Origin: Parablautia muri
GTDB lineage: Bacteria > Bacillota > Clostridia > Lachnospirales > Lachnospiraceae
Length of the DNA stretch: 64,000 bases
Assembly: GCF_009917485.1 (NCBI RefSeq)
Contig: NZ_QZDT01000003.1
Span: 62,001 to 126,000, forward strand
Direction: 5' to 3'
Position 1 is the first letter of the stretch, and each line of letters opens with the position of its first letter. The translations under genes were made by a program, and so were the position numbers. Under the pieces are notes generated by a model. That model made no database searches, was not told the DNA's origin, and worked only from the letters and a program-made list of their open reading frames with translations. This document shows, piece by piece, positions 51,179 through 61,208 of this stretch.

Positions 51179-52513
51179 TTAAATTCCATTTTGATATGTC
51201 AGCGGCCATGAAAATTTCTGCTTATCCAGTACGCTTATCTCCCTGCCCAGCTGCACCTCAATCACTTTCAGCTCCGTATCCGCAATAATAGTATGCCTGC
51301 ATCCTGCTGTCATAGAAATCACATCTCCCGGCGCTATGGCTTTTTCCTCCCCATCTACAATCGTTCTTCCTCTGCCGGAAATAACGGTCCACACCTCGTC
51401 CCGCAATTGATGGCTATGATAATTCATCTTATGTCCCGGATTTAGAGTCACCTTAATGGTCAGACTTTCATCCTCCACATCCAAAACCCTAAAGCTCCCC
51501 CAGGATTTTTCCGCAAACATAATCTGCTGGCTGATTTGATCCACAAAAGGCTTAATGTAGCTGGACTGTTCTTTGTCAGAAACTAAAATTCCCTCCGGAC
51601 TTGCAGAAACAACAACATTCTTTAAGCCCATACACAGTACCGGAACGTCCAGTTCATTGACCACATGGACATTCTCACATTTTTCATTTAATATAGCATC
51701 TCCCACACAGGCATCTTCCATCGCTTCTGTAAGGGTATTCCAGGTACCCAAATCCTTCCACTGTCCCTGAAAGCGCATTACCTTAATATTTTTTTCTTTT
51801 TCTCCTACCGCATAGTCAAAACTGATTTTATCTAAAGTGTCATATTTTGCAAACAAATCCTCATAATTTTCAAAATCAATCAGCTCATGGGCCTTTTCCA
51901 ACATATATTCCAGCCGAAAAGCAAATACGCCTCCATTCCACAGCGCCCCCTGCCGAATATATTGTCCGGCCCTTTCAGCATCCGGCTTTTCCTTAAAGGT
52001 AGCTACCCTGCTTATCTTTTCCTTGTCTACCGGAATCACATATCCATATTTTTCACTTGGGTACGTAGGCTCCATCCCCAGCAGCGCCAAATGGACGCTG
52101 TCCGTTAGGGCAATTTCCCCTAACTGTCTTATGGCTTCAAAATAATCTTTTTCCACATAAGGATCCACAGGACACACAATCACAGCCTCCTGCCCTGAAA
52201 CCCCCTTTACGTCATGAAGGTAAGCTGCTGCCAGAGCAATTGCAGGAAAGGTATCTCTTCTACAAGGCTCTACACAAACGCCCACCTCATCTCCAAGCTG
52301 ATTATGAATAGAGGATGCCTGTGTCTTAGAGGTAGCTATGGTAACCGTAGCATCCTTGTCTACCGTACGTATCTGTCGGTAAATACGCTGTACCATAGAC
52401 TCGTACTCTCCATCCTCCCGCTTAAAAATCTTAATAAACTGCTTAGAACGAATATCATTGGAAAGCGGCCACAAACGCTTTCCTGATCCTCCTGACAATA
52501 AAATAATATGCAT
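51179..52513 (-). CDS. manC: Mannose-1-phosphate guanylyltransferase, cupin-fused
   Basis: Makes GDP-mannose for polysaccharides. It has 444 residues. The N-terminal nucleotidyltransferase domain (about 1-290) has the signature LLSGGSGKRLWPLSN at residues 5-19 and TFKEKPD. The C-terminal type II mannose-6-phosphate isomerase cupin (about 325-444) has the metal-site block GHKMNYHSHQLRDEVWTVISGRG. It is therefore likely bifunctional. It lies downstream of the sugar transferase with 50 nt between, suggesting one surface-polysaccharide operon. Confidence 0.92.
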   Translation of the reverse strand: MHIILLSGGSGKRLWPLSNDIRSKQFIKIFKREDGEYESMVQRIYRQIRTVDKDATVTIATSKTQASSIHNQLGDEVGVCVEPCRRDTFPAIALAAAYLHDVKGVSGQEAVIVCPVDPYVEKDYFEAIRQLGEIALTDSVHLALLGMEPTYPSEKYGYVIPVDKEKISRVATFKEKPDAERAGQYIRQGALWNGGVFAFRLEYMLEKAHELIDFENYEDLFAKYDTLDKISFDYAVGEKEKNIKVMRFQGQWKDLGTWNTLTEAMEDACVGDAILNEKCENVHVVNELDVPVLCMGLKNVVVSASPEGILVSDKEQSSYIKPFVDQISQQIMFAEKSWGSFRVLDVEDESLTIKVTLNPGHKMNYHSHQLRDEVWTVISGRGRTIVDGEEKAIAPGDVISMTAGCRHTIIADTELKVIEVQLGREISVLDKQKFSWPLTYQNGI

Positions 52514-52563
52514 TTTTCCGTAGCCTTTCTCTTAAATTTCTCACTTTTTCCATCATTTACTAT

Positions 52564-53982
52564 CTATTTTGCGCCCTTCCCCTGGAACACCGCCAAAGCT
52601 GTCTTAAAGAGAATCTTCACATCCAGCATAAAGGACCAATTGTCAATATACTCCACATCCAATTTCACAATTTCCTCAAAATCTGTAATGTCACTTCTGC
52701 CGCTGACCTGCCACATACCTGTAAGTCCCGGCCGGAAACTAAGACGCTTTTTGTGATAAGGGCTGTACTGTGCAAACTCGTCTAACGTAGGCGGTCTGGT
52801 TCCCACCAGACTCATATCTCCCTTTAATATATTAAGAAACTGTGGAAATTCATCTAAACTGGTCCTTCTCATAAACCGGCCAATTTTTGTAATTCTGGGA
52901 TCGTTTTCTATTTTAAACATAAGACCGCTCATCTCATTTTGACTCATCAATTCTTTTTTGCGTTCCTCTGCGTCCGCATACATGGAACGGAATTTATACA
53001 TATTAAAAATACGCCCATTACGCCCCACCCTCTTTTGTGCAAAGAAAACAGGCCCTGGAGATTCCAGTTTAATGAGCGGCCCTGCCACCACCGTAAGCAG
53101 CAAAAGAACGATACAGCCTGCCATGGCTCCGCATAAATCTAGCAATCTCTTTAAAATAATCTGTCCCACAGGCGCTACCCTGTTGGCATAGGTAACCGTA
53201 TAAAAACGGCCAAATTGGGAAAGCACCTTTTGTCTGGCGCCGCTTAGCTCCGGCACCGGAATCTGATAGTGAATGGTAATGCCCATCTCTGACATAAGCT
53301 CCATTTTAGGAAGGATGCTTTTCTTTTTTCCCGCTCCCACTGCCACAATGATTTCATCCAGGGAAGCCCCTTTGCAGTATTCCACCAGATGTTCTTCATC
53401 TGTTACCACCTCAACATCCTCAAGTTTCTCCAGTCTATCCTCCATTCCCACCAAAACAATTCCGGTAATCTCATACCGGAAATCCTTCATGCCTTTCATG
53501 TCCTGTATCAGGGCCGCCGCATATTCTTCATCCGCCACCATCAAAAGCTTTCTGGTCTGTCCAAAATGCACATAGAGAAAAGGCAGTATCTTTTTCCAAA
53601 GCTGGTGCAGCAAAAACATCAGCCCACAGTCAAGTAACAGGAAATACATAAAAGCAAGACGGGAATAGGCATCTATCAGATTCAAAAAATACAAAATAGT
53701 TGCCGCGCCTGCAAACATAAGAATATTGTTTTGTATAATATGGACCACCTCATGCAAAGGCCCTCTCAAAAAGATATCTCTGTTTGTGTTGCGGAACAGA
53801 TTCATTGCAAGAAAAACCGTCAGACTGGCTCCGAGAAGCATCCCAAAGTCCATGCGGGCATTATCACTGACAAATAACCTGCCATTCCTAATATAATTGG
53901 CCAGAATCAAGCTGACCGTAATACAGATACAGTCCAGCATGAGTATGATTAGACTTTGCAGTCTTGATTTTCTCTGATACAT
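52564..53982 (-). CDS. Polyprenyl glycosylphosphotransferase (exopolysaccharide initiation)
   Basis: A 472-residue membrane enzyme that transfers a sugar-1-phosphate to undecaprenyl phosphate to begin polysaccharide repeat-unit synthesis. Four N-terminal membrane helices (about 10-120) and a CoA-binding-like domain precede a fifth helix near 275. The C-terminal bacterial sugar transferase domain follows (KRVGRNGRIFNMYKFRSMYADA; RRTSLDEFPQFLNILKGDMSLVGTRP; PGLTGMWQVSGRSD). No other glycosyltransferases are nearby, so the rest of the pathway must be elsewhere. Confidence 0.93.
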   Translation of the reverse strand: MYQRKSRLQSLIILMLDCICITVSLILANYIRNGRLFVSDNARMDFGMLLGASLTVFLAMNLFRNTNRDIFLRGPLHEVVHIIQNNILMFAGAATILYFLNLIDAYSRLAFMYFLLLDCGLMFLLHQLWKKILPFLYVHFGQTRKLLMVADEEYAAALIQDMKGMKDFRYEITGIVLVGMEDRLEKLEDVEVVTDEEHLVEYCKGASLDEIIVAVGAGKKKSILPKMELMSEMGITIHYQIPVPELSGARQKVLSQFGRFYTVTYANRVAPVGQIILKRLLDLCGAMAGCIVLLLLTVVAGPLIKLESPGPVFFAQKRVGRNGRIFNMYKFRSMYADAEERKKELMSQNEMSGLMFKIENDPRITKIGRFMRRTSLDEFPQFLNILKGDMSLVGTRPPTLDEFAQYSPYHKKRLSFRPGLTGMWQVSGRSDITDFEEIVKLDVEYIDNWSFMLDVKILFKTALAVFQGKGAK

Positions 53983-54034
53983 CTAGACACCCCCATACTT
54001 CCCATCACCGGCAAATGGCGTAACAGGCGCAAAC

Positions 54035-55354
54035 TTATTCCGCCCTTTTTCTCTTATATAAACTGCTAATGGCTGCGCCGCTGGCGGCTTCTTCCTTATA
54101 TTTTGCCAAATGCAGACTGGCTCCAAACATTTCTTCAAAAATATACTGTAACACCGTATTTTTCCGCACTCCGTTTCCGGAGGCAATCAGCTCATCCGCC
54201 TTGATACCCGTATGTTTTTGAATCACCTCAAACATATCGTACAGTTCTCCGGCAATCCCTCTTAAAACTCCATAGATAAGGCTCTGTGGTGTAAAATTAT
54301 CTTTGCTTATGTTCCCAATGCTCCCCCTAAGCGCAGGGTCTGTGCGGGTGCCATTAAAGGTGGTTGTTACCACCATGCCATCCTGCATCTTGATGCCTTT
54401 TCCCGCCAGCTTTTCCATTATATCATATTGGGCGGTATCTTCAAAACCTGCCGCCACCATGTAGCTTCTAAAGAAATTTTCCAATATGGCGTAGGCCCTT
54501 CCGCCACAAAGGGATGAACCTGCCAAAAGGAACTTATCCTCCGTCAGCGGTCTTGCTTCGATACCATCCGTCTCAAAAAACCGGTCGGACATTACAGAAA
54601 CCTGGGCGCCAGTCCCTACATTGAGCAAAACTGTGTTTTTCTGAAAGCCTACTGCCCCAAGAAAGCTTGCCTGATTGTCCCCAATTGCAATCGTCACCGG
54701 CCTCCCCTGATAGGTGCCAATCACTGAAAAAGCATCTGACACCTTCGGCAGCACATCCGTATGCATGCCCAGTCTGTTAAGCTTATCCTTTTGAAATTCC
54801 TTTTTCCTTCCATCAAAAAAGCCAAGGCTGGACGCCATACTGATATGTAAAAGCGGTTCCTTCCTGCCTGTCATTACCATTCCCAGGTAATCGGAAATGG
54901 TACAAAACGATACGCCCTTTTCAGGGAGCAGTCCCTTTTTACATTGATACAAATAGGTTACAAGTCCATATCCGGTAAAGACCTGTGCGCCGCTTTGCTG
55001 CCTGATCCATTCTACCAATGACAAGCCGTCAAACTGTGTAAGATTTCCACGCTGATCCTGCCATGTATAAAGGGGGCTGCAGCATTTCCCCTGGCTATCC
55101 ACATACAAGATACCATGCATCTGCCCCGTAAGTCCAATGGCTGCCGCATCCGGATGTAATTGCAGCAGCTCATCCAATACATTTTTTGCTTTTTCTATTA
55201 TTATATCTACATCCTGAATCCGTTCCCATTCATGCTCTGTGTGAATAAAGCTTCCATTTTCAATCGTGCGGGCATCAAGTACTTTTTCCTGTACATCATC
55301 CAAAACCACTGCACTGATTGTAGTCGTACCAATATCAATCCCTATTGCTTTCAT
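54035..55354 (-). CDS. FGGY-family carbohydrate kinase
   Basis: About 439 residues from the ATG at 55354 (GGAGG upstream). The actin-like ATPase fold shows the phosphate-1 loop GIDIGTTTISAVVLD at 4-18, the substrate-binding block GLTGQMHGILYVDSQGKCCSPLYTWQDQR and the C-terminal IASGNGVRKNTVLQ. It most resembles sedoheptulokinase or xylulokinase-like members; the sugar cannot be fixed by eye. It lies upstream of the sugar transferase with a 52-nt gap, so it may be co-transcribed. Confidence 0.85.
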   Translation of the reverse strand: MKAIGIDIGTTTISAVVLDDVQEKVLDARTIENGSFIHTEHEWERIQDVDIIIEKAKNVLDELLQLHPDAAAIGLTGQMHGILYVDSQGKCCSPLYTWQDQRGNLTQFDGLSLVEWIRQQSGAQVFTGYGLVTYLYQCKKGLLPEKGVSFCTISDYLGMVMTGRKEPLLHISMASSLGFFDGRKKEFQKDKLNRLGMHTDVLPKVSDAFSVIGTYQGRPVTIAIGDNQASFLGAVGFQKNTVLLNVGTGAQVSVMSDRFFETDGIEARPLTEDKFLLAGSSLCGGRAYAILENFFRSYMVAAGFEDTAQYDIMEKLAGKGIKMQDGMVVTTTFNGTRTDPALRGSIGNISKDNFTPQSLIYGVLRGIAGELYDMFEVIQKHTGIKADELIASGNGVRKNTVLQYIFEEMFGASLHLAKYKEEAASGAAISSLYKRKRAE

Positions 55355-55462
55355 CTTAATCCTCCACACTTTCCGCCATGATGCTTTGCGGCACGTACAA
55401 TAAATCATTCAAATGAATCGCCACAAGGCATCCCTATCAATTGGTCAACAGTATAAAAATTG

Positions 55463-55504
55463 AAAAGGTGTAGAGTCCTATCATTTCATGAGACTTTACA
55501 CCTT
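55463..55504 (-). terminator. Terminator after the small acidic protein gene
   Basis: AAGGTGTAAAGTC and GACTCTACACCTT on the minus strand form a 13-bp stem (one G-U pair) with a 14-nt loop, followed by TTTTCAATTTTT. It separates the phosphatase/polyphosphate block from the sugar kinase operon. Confidence 0.85.
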
Positions 55505-55569
55505 GTTTGTACGGTTACTATATTCAGTCATCACTTTATTTAGCCAATATCAGTAAGAATAACATTTAT

Positions 55570-55592
55570 CTGTGAAAAATTTATTTTCACAG
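55570..55592 (-). repeat. Hairpin directly after the small protein gene
   Basis: CTGTGAAAA and TTTTCACAG form a perfect 9-bp stem with a 5-nt loop, 3 nt after the stop codon. No T-run follows; it may protect the 3' end. Confidence 0.6.
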
Positions 55593-55594
55593 TA

Positions 55595-55861
55595 TTATCC
55601 CTCAACAATCAAATACCTGCCATCTCCAATATCAAACACCTCATTGGCTTCAAGGATTTCATCCCCTCTTGCTCCGTCCACATCAACCCCCGCTTCTTCA
55701 AAGTAATCCCATACCTCATCAATAGAATTCACCACCACTGCCAGACATTCCTCAAGAAATGCTTCAGCCTCTTCCAAATTAGAAGCTACATCCTCCTCTG
55801 GAAACAACTGACCCTGATTGTCTAAAAAGCACTGTAATACAGCATCATCAAATTCATGCAT
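55595..55861 (-). CDS. Small acidic protein, unrecognised
   Basis: An 88-residue, strongly acidic soluble protein from the ATG at 55861, which has AGGAGG upstream. It starts MHEFDDAVLQCFLDNQGQ and contains LEEAEAFLEECLAVVVNSIDEVWDYFEEAGVD, predicted helical. No signal peptide, membrane helix or nucleic-acid motif is visible. No function is assigned. It follows the HAD phosphatase gene with a ~90-nt gap and ends before two hairpins, so it could be transcribed with or without it. Confidence 0.8.
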   Translation of the reverse strand: MHEFDDAVLQCFLDNQGQLFPEEDVASNLEEAEAFLEECLAVVVNSIDEVWDYFEEAGVDVDGARGDEILEANEVFDIGDGRYLIVEG

Positions 55862-55952
55862 ACCCGTTCCTCCTATGACAATATTTATTGGTATTATTAT
55901 CGTTTGAACTGTTATCATTATTATGCTGTACTACCTCTATATAAGTCAATAC

Positions 55953-56750
55953 TTACTGAAAAATTTTTGCTTTGATGATCTGGTAAACCCCCTTTTCACG
56001 CCACCCAGGACAAATCGCGCCTGCCGCTCTCTTTACATGCTCCGGCGCCGTCTCCACTGCATAGCTCTCACCTGCTGCCTGCATCAAACCTAAATCATTG
56101 TCATTGTCTCCGAAAGCCATGGTCTCCTGCCTGTCGATCCTCAGATGCTCCTCCAGGATTTTAAGCCCATTTCCTTTATCCACCGACTTGTCCATGAAGT
56201 CCACCCATTCTTCCCCAGCCATACATGCCTTAATATTTTGCTCCCAGGCAGGGATAAAACAGCTCTCCCCCAGACTCCGAATGCTGCCTTTTTTATAAAC
56301 TGCAATTTTTATAATCTCATCCTCCTGCGAGAGGACATCATTCACCTGCCTAAAAGTATTGTGATACCCATAAGTGATCAGGTCAATGAACGCCTGATTC
56401 TTACTTTCAACCAGGCTCCCATTAGGCGTAGAAATGATTGTCTCACATTCCCCATAATAAGGGCGCAGCATTTTCATAATTCCTTCGACATACTCCCGCT
56501 TCATGGGTGTTACAGAAATATTTTTATGCTGATAACGAATATGCGCACCGTTTTCTGCAATGTAGGCAATATCATCCGCCACATTCCGGAACACATTTTT
56601 AAGACTTTGATACTGCCTGCCGCTGGCGGCGCAGAACAAAATTCCTTTTTCTTTTAATCTCCGAATCATCTCCTCCATCTCCGGATACAAATTCGGAGTA
56701 GAGTCCTGAATCAGTGTTCCGTCCACATCAGATGCTATCAATCGAATCAT
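55953..56750 (-). CDS. HAD-superfamily Cof-type phosphatase
   Basis: A 265-residue cytosolic hydrolase of the Cof/YbjI-like HAD subfamily IIB. Motif I DVDGTLI is at residues 8-14, motif II AASGRQY follows, and motif III/IV KGNGLKILEEHLRI and FGDNDNDLGLMQAAG lie in the C-terminal third, with a cap domain between. Likely acts on sugar phosphates or other small phosphoesters. It lies between the small acidic gene and maf. Confidence 0.92.
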   Translation of the reverse strand: MIRLIASDVDGTLIQDSTPNLYPEMEEMIRRLKEKGILFCAASGRQYQSLKNVFRNVADDIAYIAENGAHIRYQHKNISVTPMKREYVEGIMKMLRPYYGECETIISTPNGSLVESKNQAFIDLITYGYHNTFRQVNDVLSQEDEIIKIAVYKKGSIRSLGESCFIPAWEQNIKACMAGEEWVDFMDKSVDKGNGLKILEEHLRIDRQETMAFGDNDNDLGLMQAAGESYAVETAPEHVKRAAGAICPGWREKGVYQIIKAKIFQ

Positions 56751-56798
56751 TTTTTACCCCCTGTATACGATACCAAGCCTTTTACCATATATCTCAAA

Positions 56799-57455
56799 CT
56801 ATTCTTGCGATGCTGCATTCATATCCCCTCTGTGTTCATGTACCAGCGATATTTTTTTCATCTCCTGATACAGCCTTGCAATGGGCAGCCCCACCACATT
56901 ATAAAAATCTCCATTTATCTCTTTCACATAAGCGGCACATTTTCCCTGTATGCCATAGGCGCCGGCCTTATCCATCGGCTCTCCGCTCTCCACATAAGCG
57001 CAGATTTCCTCCTCACTCATAGGATACATGGTCACGTCCGTCCTCTCATAAAAAGAGGTCTTTCCCATCTCCTCACCCTCTGTCTGCTGGGCGTGTTCCT
57101 TCCATATTAAAGTAACGCCCGTATAGACCTGATGGGTCCGCCCCTGCAAAAGAGAAAGCATCTCCTGGGCTTCCTTCTCATCCTTAGGCTTTCCCAGTAT
57201 TTTGTTCTCCACAGCCACCACCGTATCGGCGCCCGCCACCACAGCCCCGTTTCTTTTTTCCGGGGAAAGCCTGTGAAAAATGTCCCGGGCTTTTCTTGCG
57301 GAAAGCTCCATCACCATCTCATAAGGCACTGTGCTTTCCATCTTTTCTTCCACACCGCTTGGCATTACCTCAAATTCCATTCCAATCTGGTCAAGCAGCT
57401 CCCGCCGCCTTGGGGAGGCGGAGGCTAAAATCAACTTATAACCCAATTTATTCAT
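56799..57455 (-). CDS. maf: Maf-like nucleoside triphosphate pyrophosphatase
   Basis: Hydrolyses non-canonical or specific NTPs (dTTP/UTP type in many bacteria); linked to septum inhibition when overproduced. It has 218 residues. Motifs: LASASPRRRELL at about 10-21, ARKARDIFHR, GADTVVAVENKILGKPKD and ESGEPMDKAGAYGIQGK. The C-terminal extension (from about 200) is hydrophilic. Its ATG overlaps the ppk1 stop by 8 nt, implying translational coupling. Confidence 0.94.
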   Translation of the reverse strand: MNKLGYKLILASASPRRRELLDQIGMEFEVMPSGVEEKMESTVPYEMVMELSARKARDIFHRLSPEKRNGAVVAGADTVVAVENKILGKPKDEKEAQEMLSLLQGRTHQVYTGVTLIWKEHAQQTEGEEMGKTSFYERTDVTMYPMSEEEICAYVESGEPMDKAGAYGIQGKCAAYVKEINGDFYNVVGLPIARLYQEMKKISLVHEHRGDMNAASQE

Positions 57456-59589
57456 GATGCATTTCCGGGATAAAAACCCTGCTATTTACCAAAAGCTCCT
57501 GCTTTTTGGCAGCCTGGACCGCCATATTACAGAACTCTAGCTGAGAATTAAAATATCCCTTTCCTCTCTTATCTACTTTTTCATATGCGCCGCTTGGGGT
57601 AAGGATATGGGCCTTTACCGTATCCCGAAGCTGCATCTGAAGAATTGTCATCAGCTTCTTTTGTAATTCCGGGCGGTCTATGGGGAACATAATCTCCACA
57701 CGGCGCTCTAAGTTTCTGGGCATCCAGTCGGCGCTGGCGCAGTAATATTCCGGCTTGCCGCCGTTTTCAAAGTAAAAAATACGGCTGTGCTCTAAGAAAT
57801 TTCCCACGATGGAGCGGACGGTAATATTCTCTCCGATTCCGGGCAGCCCTGTTTTTAAGCAGCAGATTCCTCTGATGATCAACTCAATTTTTACCCCTGC
57901 CGCTCCGGCCTCATATAAAGCCTCTATCACATCCTTATCGCATAAACTGTTGATTTTGGCGATAATATGGCCTTCTTTTCCTGCCAGCGCATTTTCCTTT
58001 TCCCTGCCTATCAAAAATAAAAACCTGTCCTTAAGCCACAAGGGAGCCAGGGACAACTTATTCCAGCTAAGGGGTTCCGAATAGCCTGAGAGCATGTTAA
58101 ACACTGCCGTTGCATCCTCTCCTATGTAGGACGCACACGTAAAGAGCCCTACGTCTGTGTATAGTTTCGCCGTTGCATCATTGTAATTGCCGGTTCCCAG
58201 GTGTACGTACCGCCTGATACCGTCTTCTTCCCTTCGCACCACCAACGTAATCTTACTGTGGGTTTTTAGGCCCACCAATCCATAAATCACGTGGCATCCT
58301 GCCTTTTCCAGCTTCTTCGCCCACACAATATTATTTTCCTCGTCAAACCGTGCCTTTAGCTCTACCAGCACAGAAACCTGTTTACCGTTCTCCGCCGCCT
58401 GGGCAAGGGCCGCGATAATAGGAGAATTGCCGCTGACACGGTAAAGAGTCTGCTTGATGGCAAGCACATCCGGATCCCCTGCCGCCTGTCTGATAAACTC
58501 CACCACCGGACCAAAGGACTCATAGGGATGGAACAGCAGCAAATCCTCTTTCCTGATTTGTTCAAAAATATTGCAATCCGCAGGAAGCTCCGGTACCGGC
58601 TGGGGACCTGCATAAGCCTTTTCCTTTAAATGGTCAAAGCCGGGCAGACCATACATTTTCATAAGGAAGGTCAAATCCAAAGGTCCATCAATTCTGTAAA
58701 TATCCTCCTGTCTTACATGAAGGTCCTCTACCAATATCTTTAAGAGCTTCTTATCGATCCCTTCCTCCACCTCTAAGCGGATCGCCTGGCCCCACTGACG
58801 CTTTTTCAGCTGTTTTTCAATTTCTTTTAATAAATCCTCCGCCTCGTCCTCCTCTATGGACAGGTCCGCATTCCGCATAATGCGGAAGGGATGGGCGCAT
58901 ACAATGTCATAATTAAGAAACAGCTTATGAATATTCCTCTCTATCACTTCCTCCAAAAGAATAACCGCCTTTTCCTGCGTATTCCCGGAAGGGTTCTTTG
59001 TATGAATCTCCACGATTCTTGAAAGGACGCTGGGCACCTGCACCGTGGCAAACTCAAGCTCTCCCTTCCCATCTTTCTTTCTCACCAGAGCGCCAATATT
59101 CAGTGTTTTATTCCGAATCAGCGGAAAAGGCCGGGAAGAATCCACCGCCATGGGCGTTAACACAGGATAGACATTCTCCTCATAATATTCATCCACATAG
59201 GCTGCTTCTTTTTCCGTCAAATCCTCATGATGGGCAACCACCCTAAGCCCGTTTGTCTTAAGCTGGGGAATAATGGATCGGTTATAAACCAAATATTGCT
59301 TATCCACCAGATCATGGGTGGCTTCATTTAAAGCTAAGAGCTGCTCAGTAGGCGTCATACCGGCAATATCAGGCTTCGTATATCCTGCATTCACCATATC
59401 CTTTAAGGACGCCACTCTGACCATAAAAAATTCATCCAAATTAGAAGCCGTAATGCTCAAAAACTTAAGTCTTTCAAACAACGGATTGTTTTTATCCCTG
59501 GCCTCACTGAGCACTCTCTTATTAAATAACAGCCAGCTCAATTCCCTGTTGCTATAATTTTCCGGGTTCTCGTACCCCGCCTTGCTCAT
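57448..59589 (-). CDS. ppk1: Polyphosphate kinase 1
   Basis: Reversible ATP-dependent polyphosphate synthase. It has 713 residues. The N-terminal domain begins with NRELSWLLFNKRVL. The catalytic phosphohistidine is in GLKTHSKITLV (near residue 448) and the second conserved His in LEHSRIFYFEN (near 605). FHPYESFGPVVEFI and VHLGTGNYND are also present. It follows the Ppx-like gene (75 nt apart), so synthesis and breakdown of polyphosphate are encoded together. Confidence 0.97.
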   Translation of the reverse strand: MSKAGYENPENYSNRELSWLLFNKRVLSEARDKNNPLFERLKFLSITASNLDEFFMVRVASLKDMVNAGYTKPDIAGMTPTEQLLALNEATHDLVDKQYLVYNRSIIPQLKTNGLRVVAHHEDLTEKEAAYVDEYYEENVYPVLTPMAVDSSRPFPLIRNKTLNIGALVRKKDGKGELEFATVQVPSVLSRIVEIHTKNPSGNTQEKAVILLEEVIERNIHKLFLNYDIVCAHPFRIMRNADLSIEEDEAEDLLKEIEKQLKKRQWGQAIRLEVEEGIDKKLLKILVEDLHVRQEDIYRIDGPLDLTFLMKMYGLPGFDHLKEKAYAGPQPVPELPADCNIFEQIRKEDLLLFHPYESFGPVVEFIRQAAGDPDVLAIKQTLYRVSGNSPIIAALAQAAENGKQVSVLVELKARFDEENNIVWAKKLEKAGCHVIYGLVGLKTHSKITLVVRREEDGIRRYVHLGTGNYNDATAKLYTDVGLFTCASYIGEDATAVFNMLSGYSEPLSWNKLSLAPLWLKDRFLFLIGREKENALAGKEGHIIAKINSLCDKDVIEALYEAGAAGVKIELIIRGICCLKTGLPGIGENITVRSIVGNFLEHSRIFYFENGGKPEYYCASADWMPRNLERRVEIMFPIDRPELQKKLMTILQMQLRDTVKAHILTPSGAYEKVDKRGKGYFNSQLEFCNMAVQAAKKQELLVNSRVFIPEMHHE

Positions 59590-59663
59590 GATTCCCTACC
59601 TCCCCTTACTTAAATTTTTTATCTAAGAATCAATGAAAAATTTTTGTTATGAAAACATCTCCC

Positions 59664-61208
59664 TTACGGTATCCGTTTTTTCCTGATAACAGGTCTGACA
59701 TGATACACCTCCTGGAAAAAATCAGCCCTGGCCCCAAACAACCCTTTTTCCAACGTAATATCCGCCTCTGTGTCTACCGTGATAAACAGCTCATCTTCTT
59801 TCAAAGCAATCTTCACATTCCTGAATTTTTGCTTATGAGTCCTGTCCAGCCCATTTGCCATACGCAAAATTGCCGTCAGCTTCGCAATTTTTAAATAGGA
59901 ATCCTCATCTAATGTGCTAAGACTCCCGCTTTCCTCATCATAATCAAATTCTAGATGATTATATTTCACCACATTTGCGACAATCTCTCTCTCCATATGG
60001 GACAAGCCGATAATTTCCGTTGCCATAATAATGCTGTAGGAGCATTCCCCTAAATTGACCATACTGATATACTTCCCACAGTCATGCAAAATAGTGGAAA
60101 TCTGTAAAAGAAGCCTTTCCCTTCTGCCAAGGCCGTGCACCTTTTTCATACTGTCAAAAATAGTAAGCGCGATTTTCTCAAGCGTCTCGCTTCTTTTCTT
60201 ACTGCCCCGGTAACGCTTGCTTATGTTTTGGGCGCAGGCAACAATATCCTTCTCGAAGTCGTGTGTGGATGTGATGATTTTATTTTTTTCCGCATACTCG
60301 TAGGCAATGCCATCGCAGAGCGTCACCCCCGGCACCCAGAGCTGCTCCGCCCCCATATCGTCCATGATACTTTTCACAAGCTTAAGGGCAATGAACAAAT
60401 GGGGCATATTTTCTTCCGGCGTATCAAGGGCCTTTGCCAGTTCCGTCAGGGTTTTGGTGTGGCAGATTTCCAAAAAGTATTCCATTTTTTTCTTATCCAC
60501 AAAGCCGTTTGCCACACCATCGTTCATCTTATGTTTTACCAGCGTAGAAATATAGTCATCCACGATAATGATGCTTTTGATCTGCCGGTCTTTCAAATAC
60601 AGCTTTTTGTACACATTCATCTGGGGGGCCAGCATTTCCTCCACCAGCCTGTCGTAATGGCGAATGCTTACCCCCAGCTGATTTAAATGTTCCTGTATCC
60701 GCAAGACGCCAAGCTTCATATTTTGTGTGGAAACCAGCGTATCATTGTCAAAAAGAGAAATCTGAATACTTCCTCCTCCGATATCCAAAATAGCGGTTCC
60801 GCTTTCGATGATTTTTAAAAAGCCTTCTCCCTGAAAGGCAATGGATTTATAGTCAAGAAAACGCTGCTCGGAATTACTGAGCACATTTATCTGTATTCCC
60901 GTTCTTAGCGCAATCTGGTTTAAAAGAATCGACCTGTTTTCAGATTCCCGGATGGCGCTGGTGCCATAGGCCACATAATCCTCCACCTGATAAGACTTCA
61001 TGATATCGGCGAATTCCCGCAGCACACGGCACAGCTCACCTACCCTTTCATGGGACAGCTTTCCTTTCGTATAAGTTTCCGTTCCCATATCAATGCCGTG
61101 GCGTACATGATCAATCTCCCGCATTCCCCTTACTTTGGAAACCTCGAATATTTTCATGGCCAGCTCATAGGAACCTATGTCTATGGCGGCAAAAGTTTTT
61201 ACTGACAT
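59664..61208 (-). CDS. ppx: Ppx/GppA-type exopolyphosphatase with HD domain
   Basis: A 514-residue enzyme. The N-terminal ASKHA-fold Ppx/GppA domain (about 1-300) has AAIDIGSYELAMKIFEV, the phosphate-loop region YGTSAIRESEN and ILDIGGGSIQISLF. The C-terminal half is an HD-type domain (about 325-500) with ILHDCGKYISMV. It would hydrolyse polyphosphate and/or pppGpp; which one cannot be settled by eye. Its ATG overlaps the upstream DUF815 ATPase gene by 10 nt. Confidence 0.92.
   Translation of the reverse strand: MSVKTFAAIDIGSYELAMKIFEVSKVRGMREIDHVRHGIDMGTETYTKGKLSHERVGELCRVLREFADIMKSYQVEDYVAYGTSAIRESENRSILLNQIALRTGIQINVLSNSEQRFLDYKSIAFQGEGFLKIIESGTAILDIGGGSIQISLFDNDTLVSTQNMKLGVLRIQEHLNQLGVSIRHYDRLVEEMLAPQMNVYKKLYLKDRQIKSIIIVDDYISTLVKHKMNDGVANGFVDKKKMEYFLEICHTKTLTELAKALDTPEENMPHLFIALKLVKSIMDDMGAEQLWVPGVTLCDGIAYEYAEKNKIITSTHDFEKDIVACAQNISKRYRGSKKRSETLEKIALTIFDSMKKVHGLGRRERLLLQISTILHDCGKYISMVNLGECSYSIIMATEIIGLSHMEREIVANVVKYNHLEFDYDEESGSLSTLDEDSYLKIAKLTAILRMANGLDRTHKQKFRNVKIALKEDELFITVDTEADITLEKGLFGARADFFQEVYHVRPVIRKKRIP

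Noticed and set aside
53983-54186. A 67-codon minus-strand frame at the end of the sugar kinase gene
   Set aside because: It overlaps the conserved 3' end of the FGGY kinase in another frame and has low-complexity, unlikely composition.
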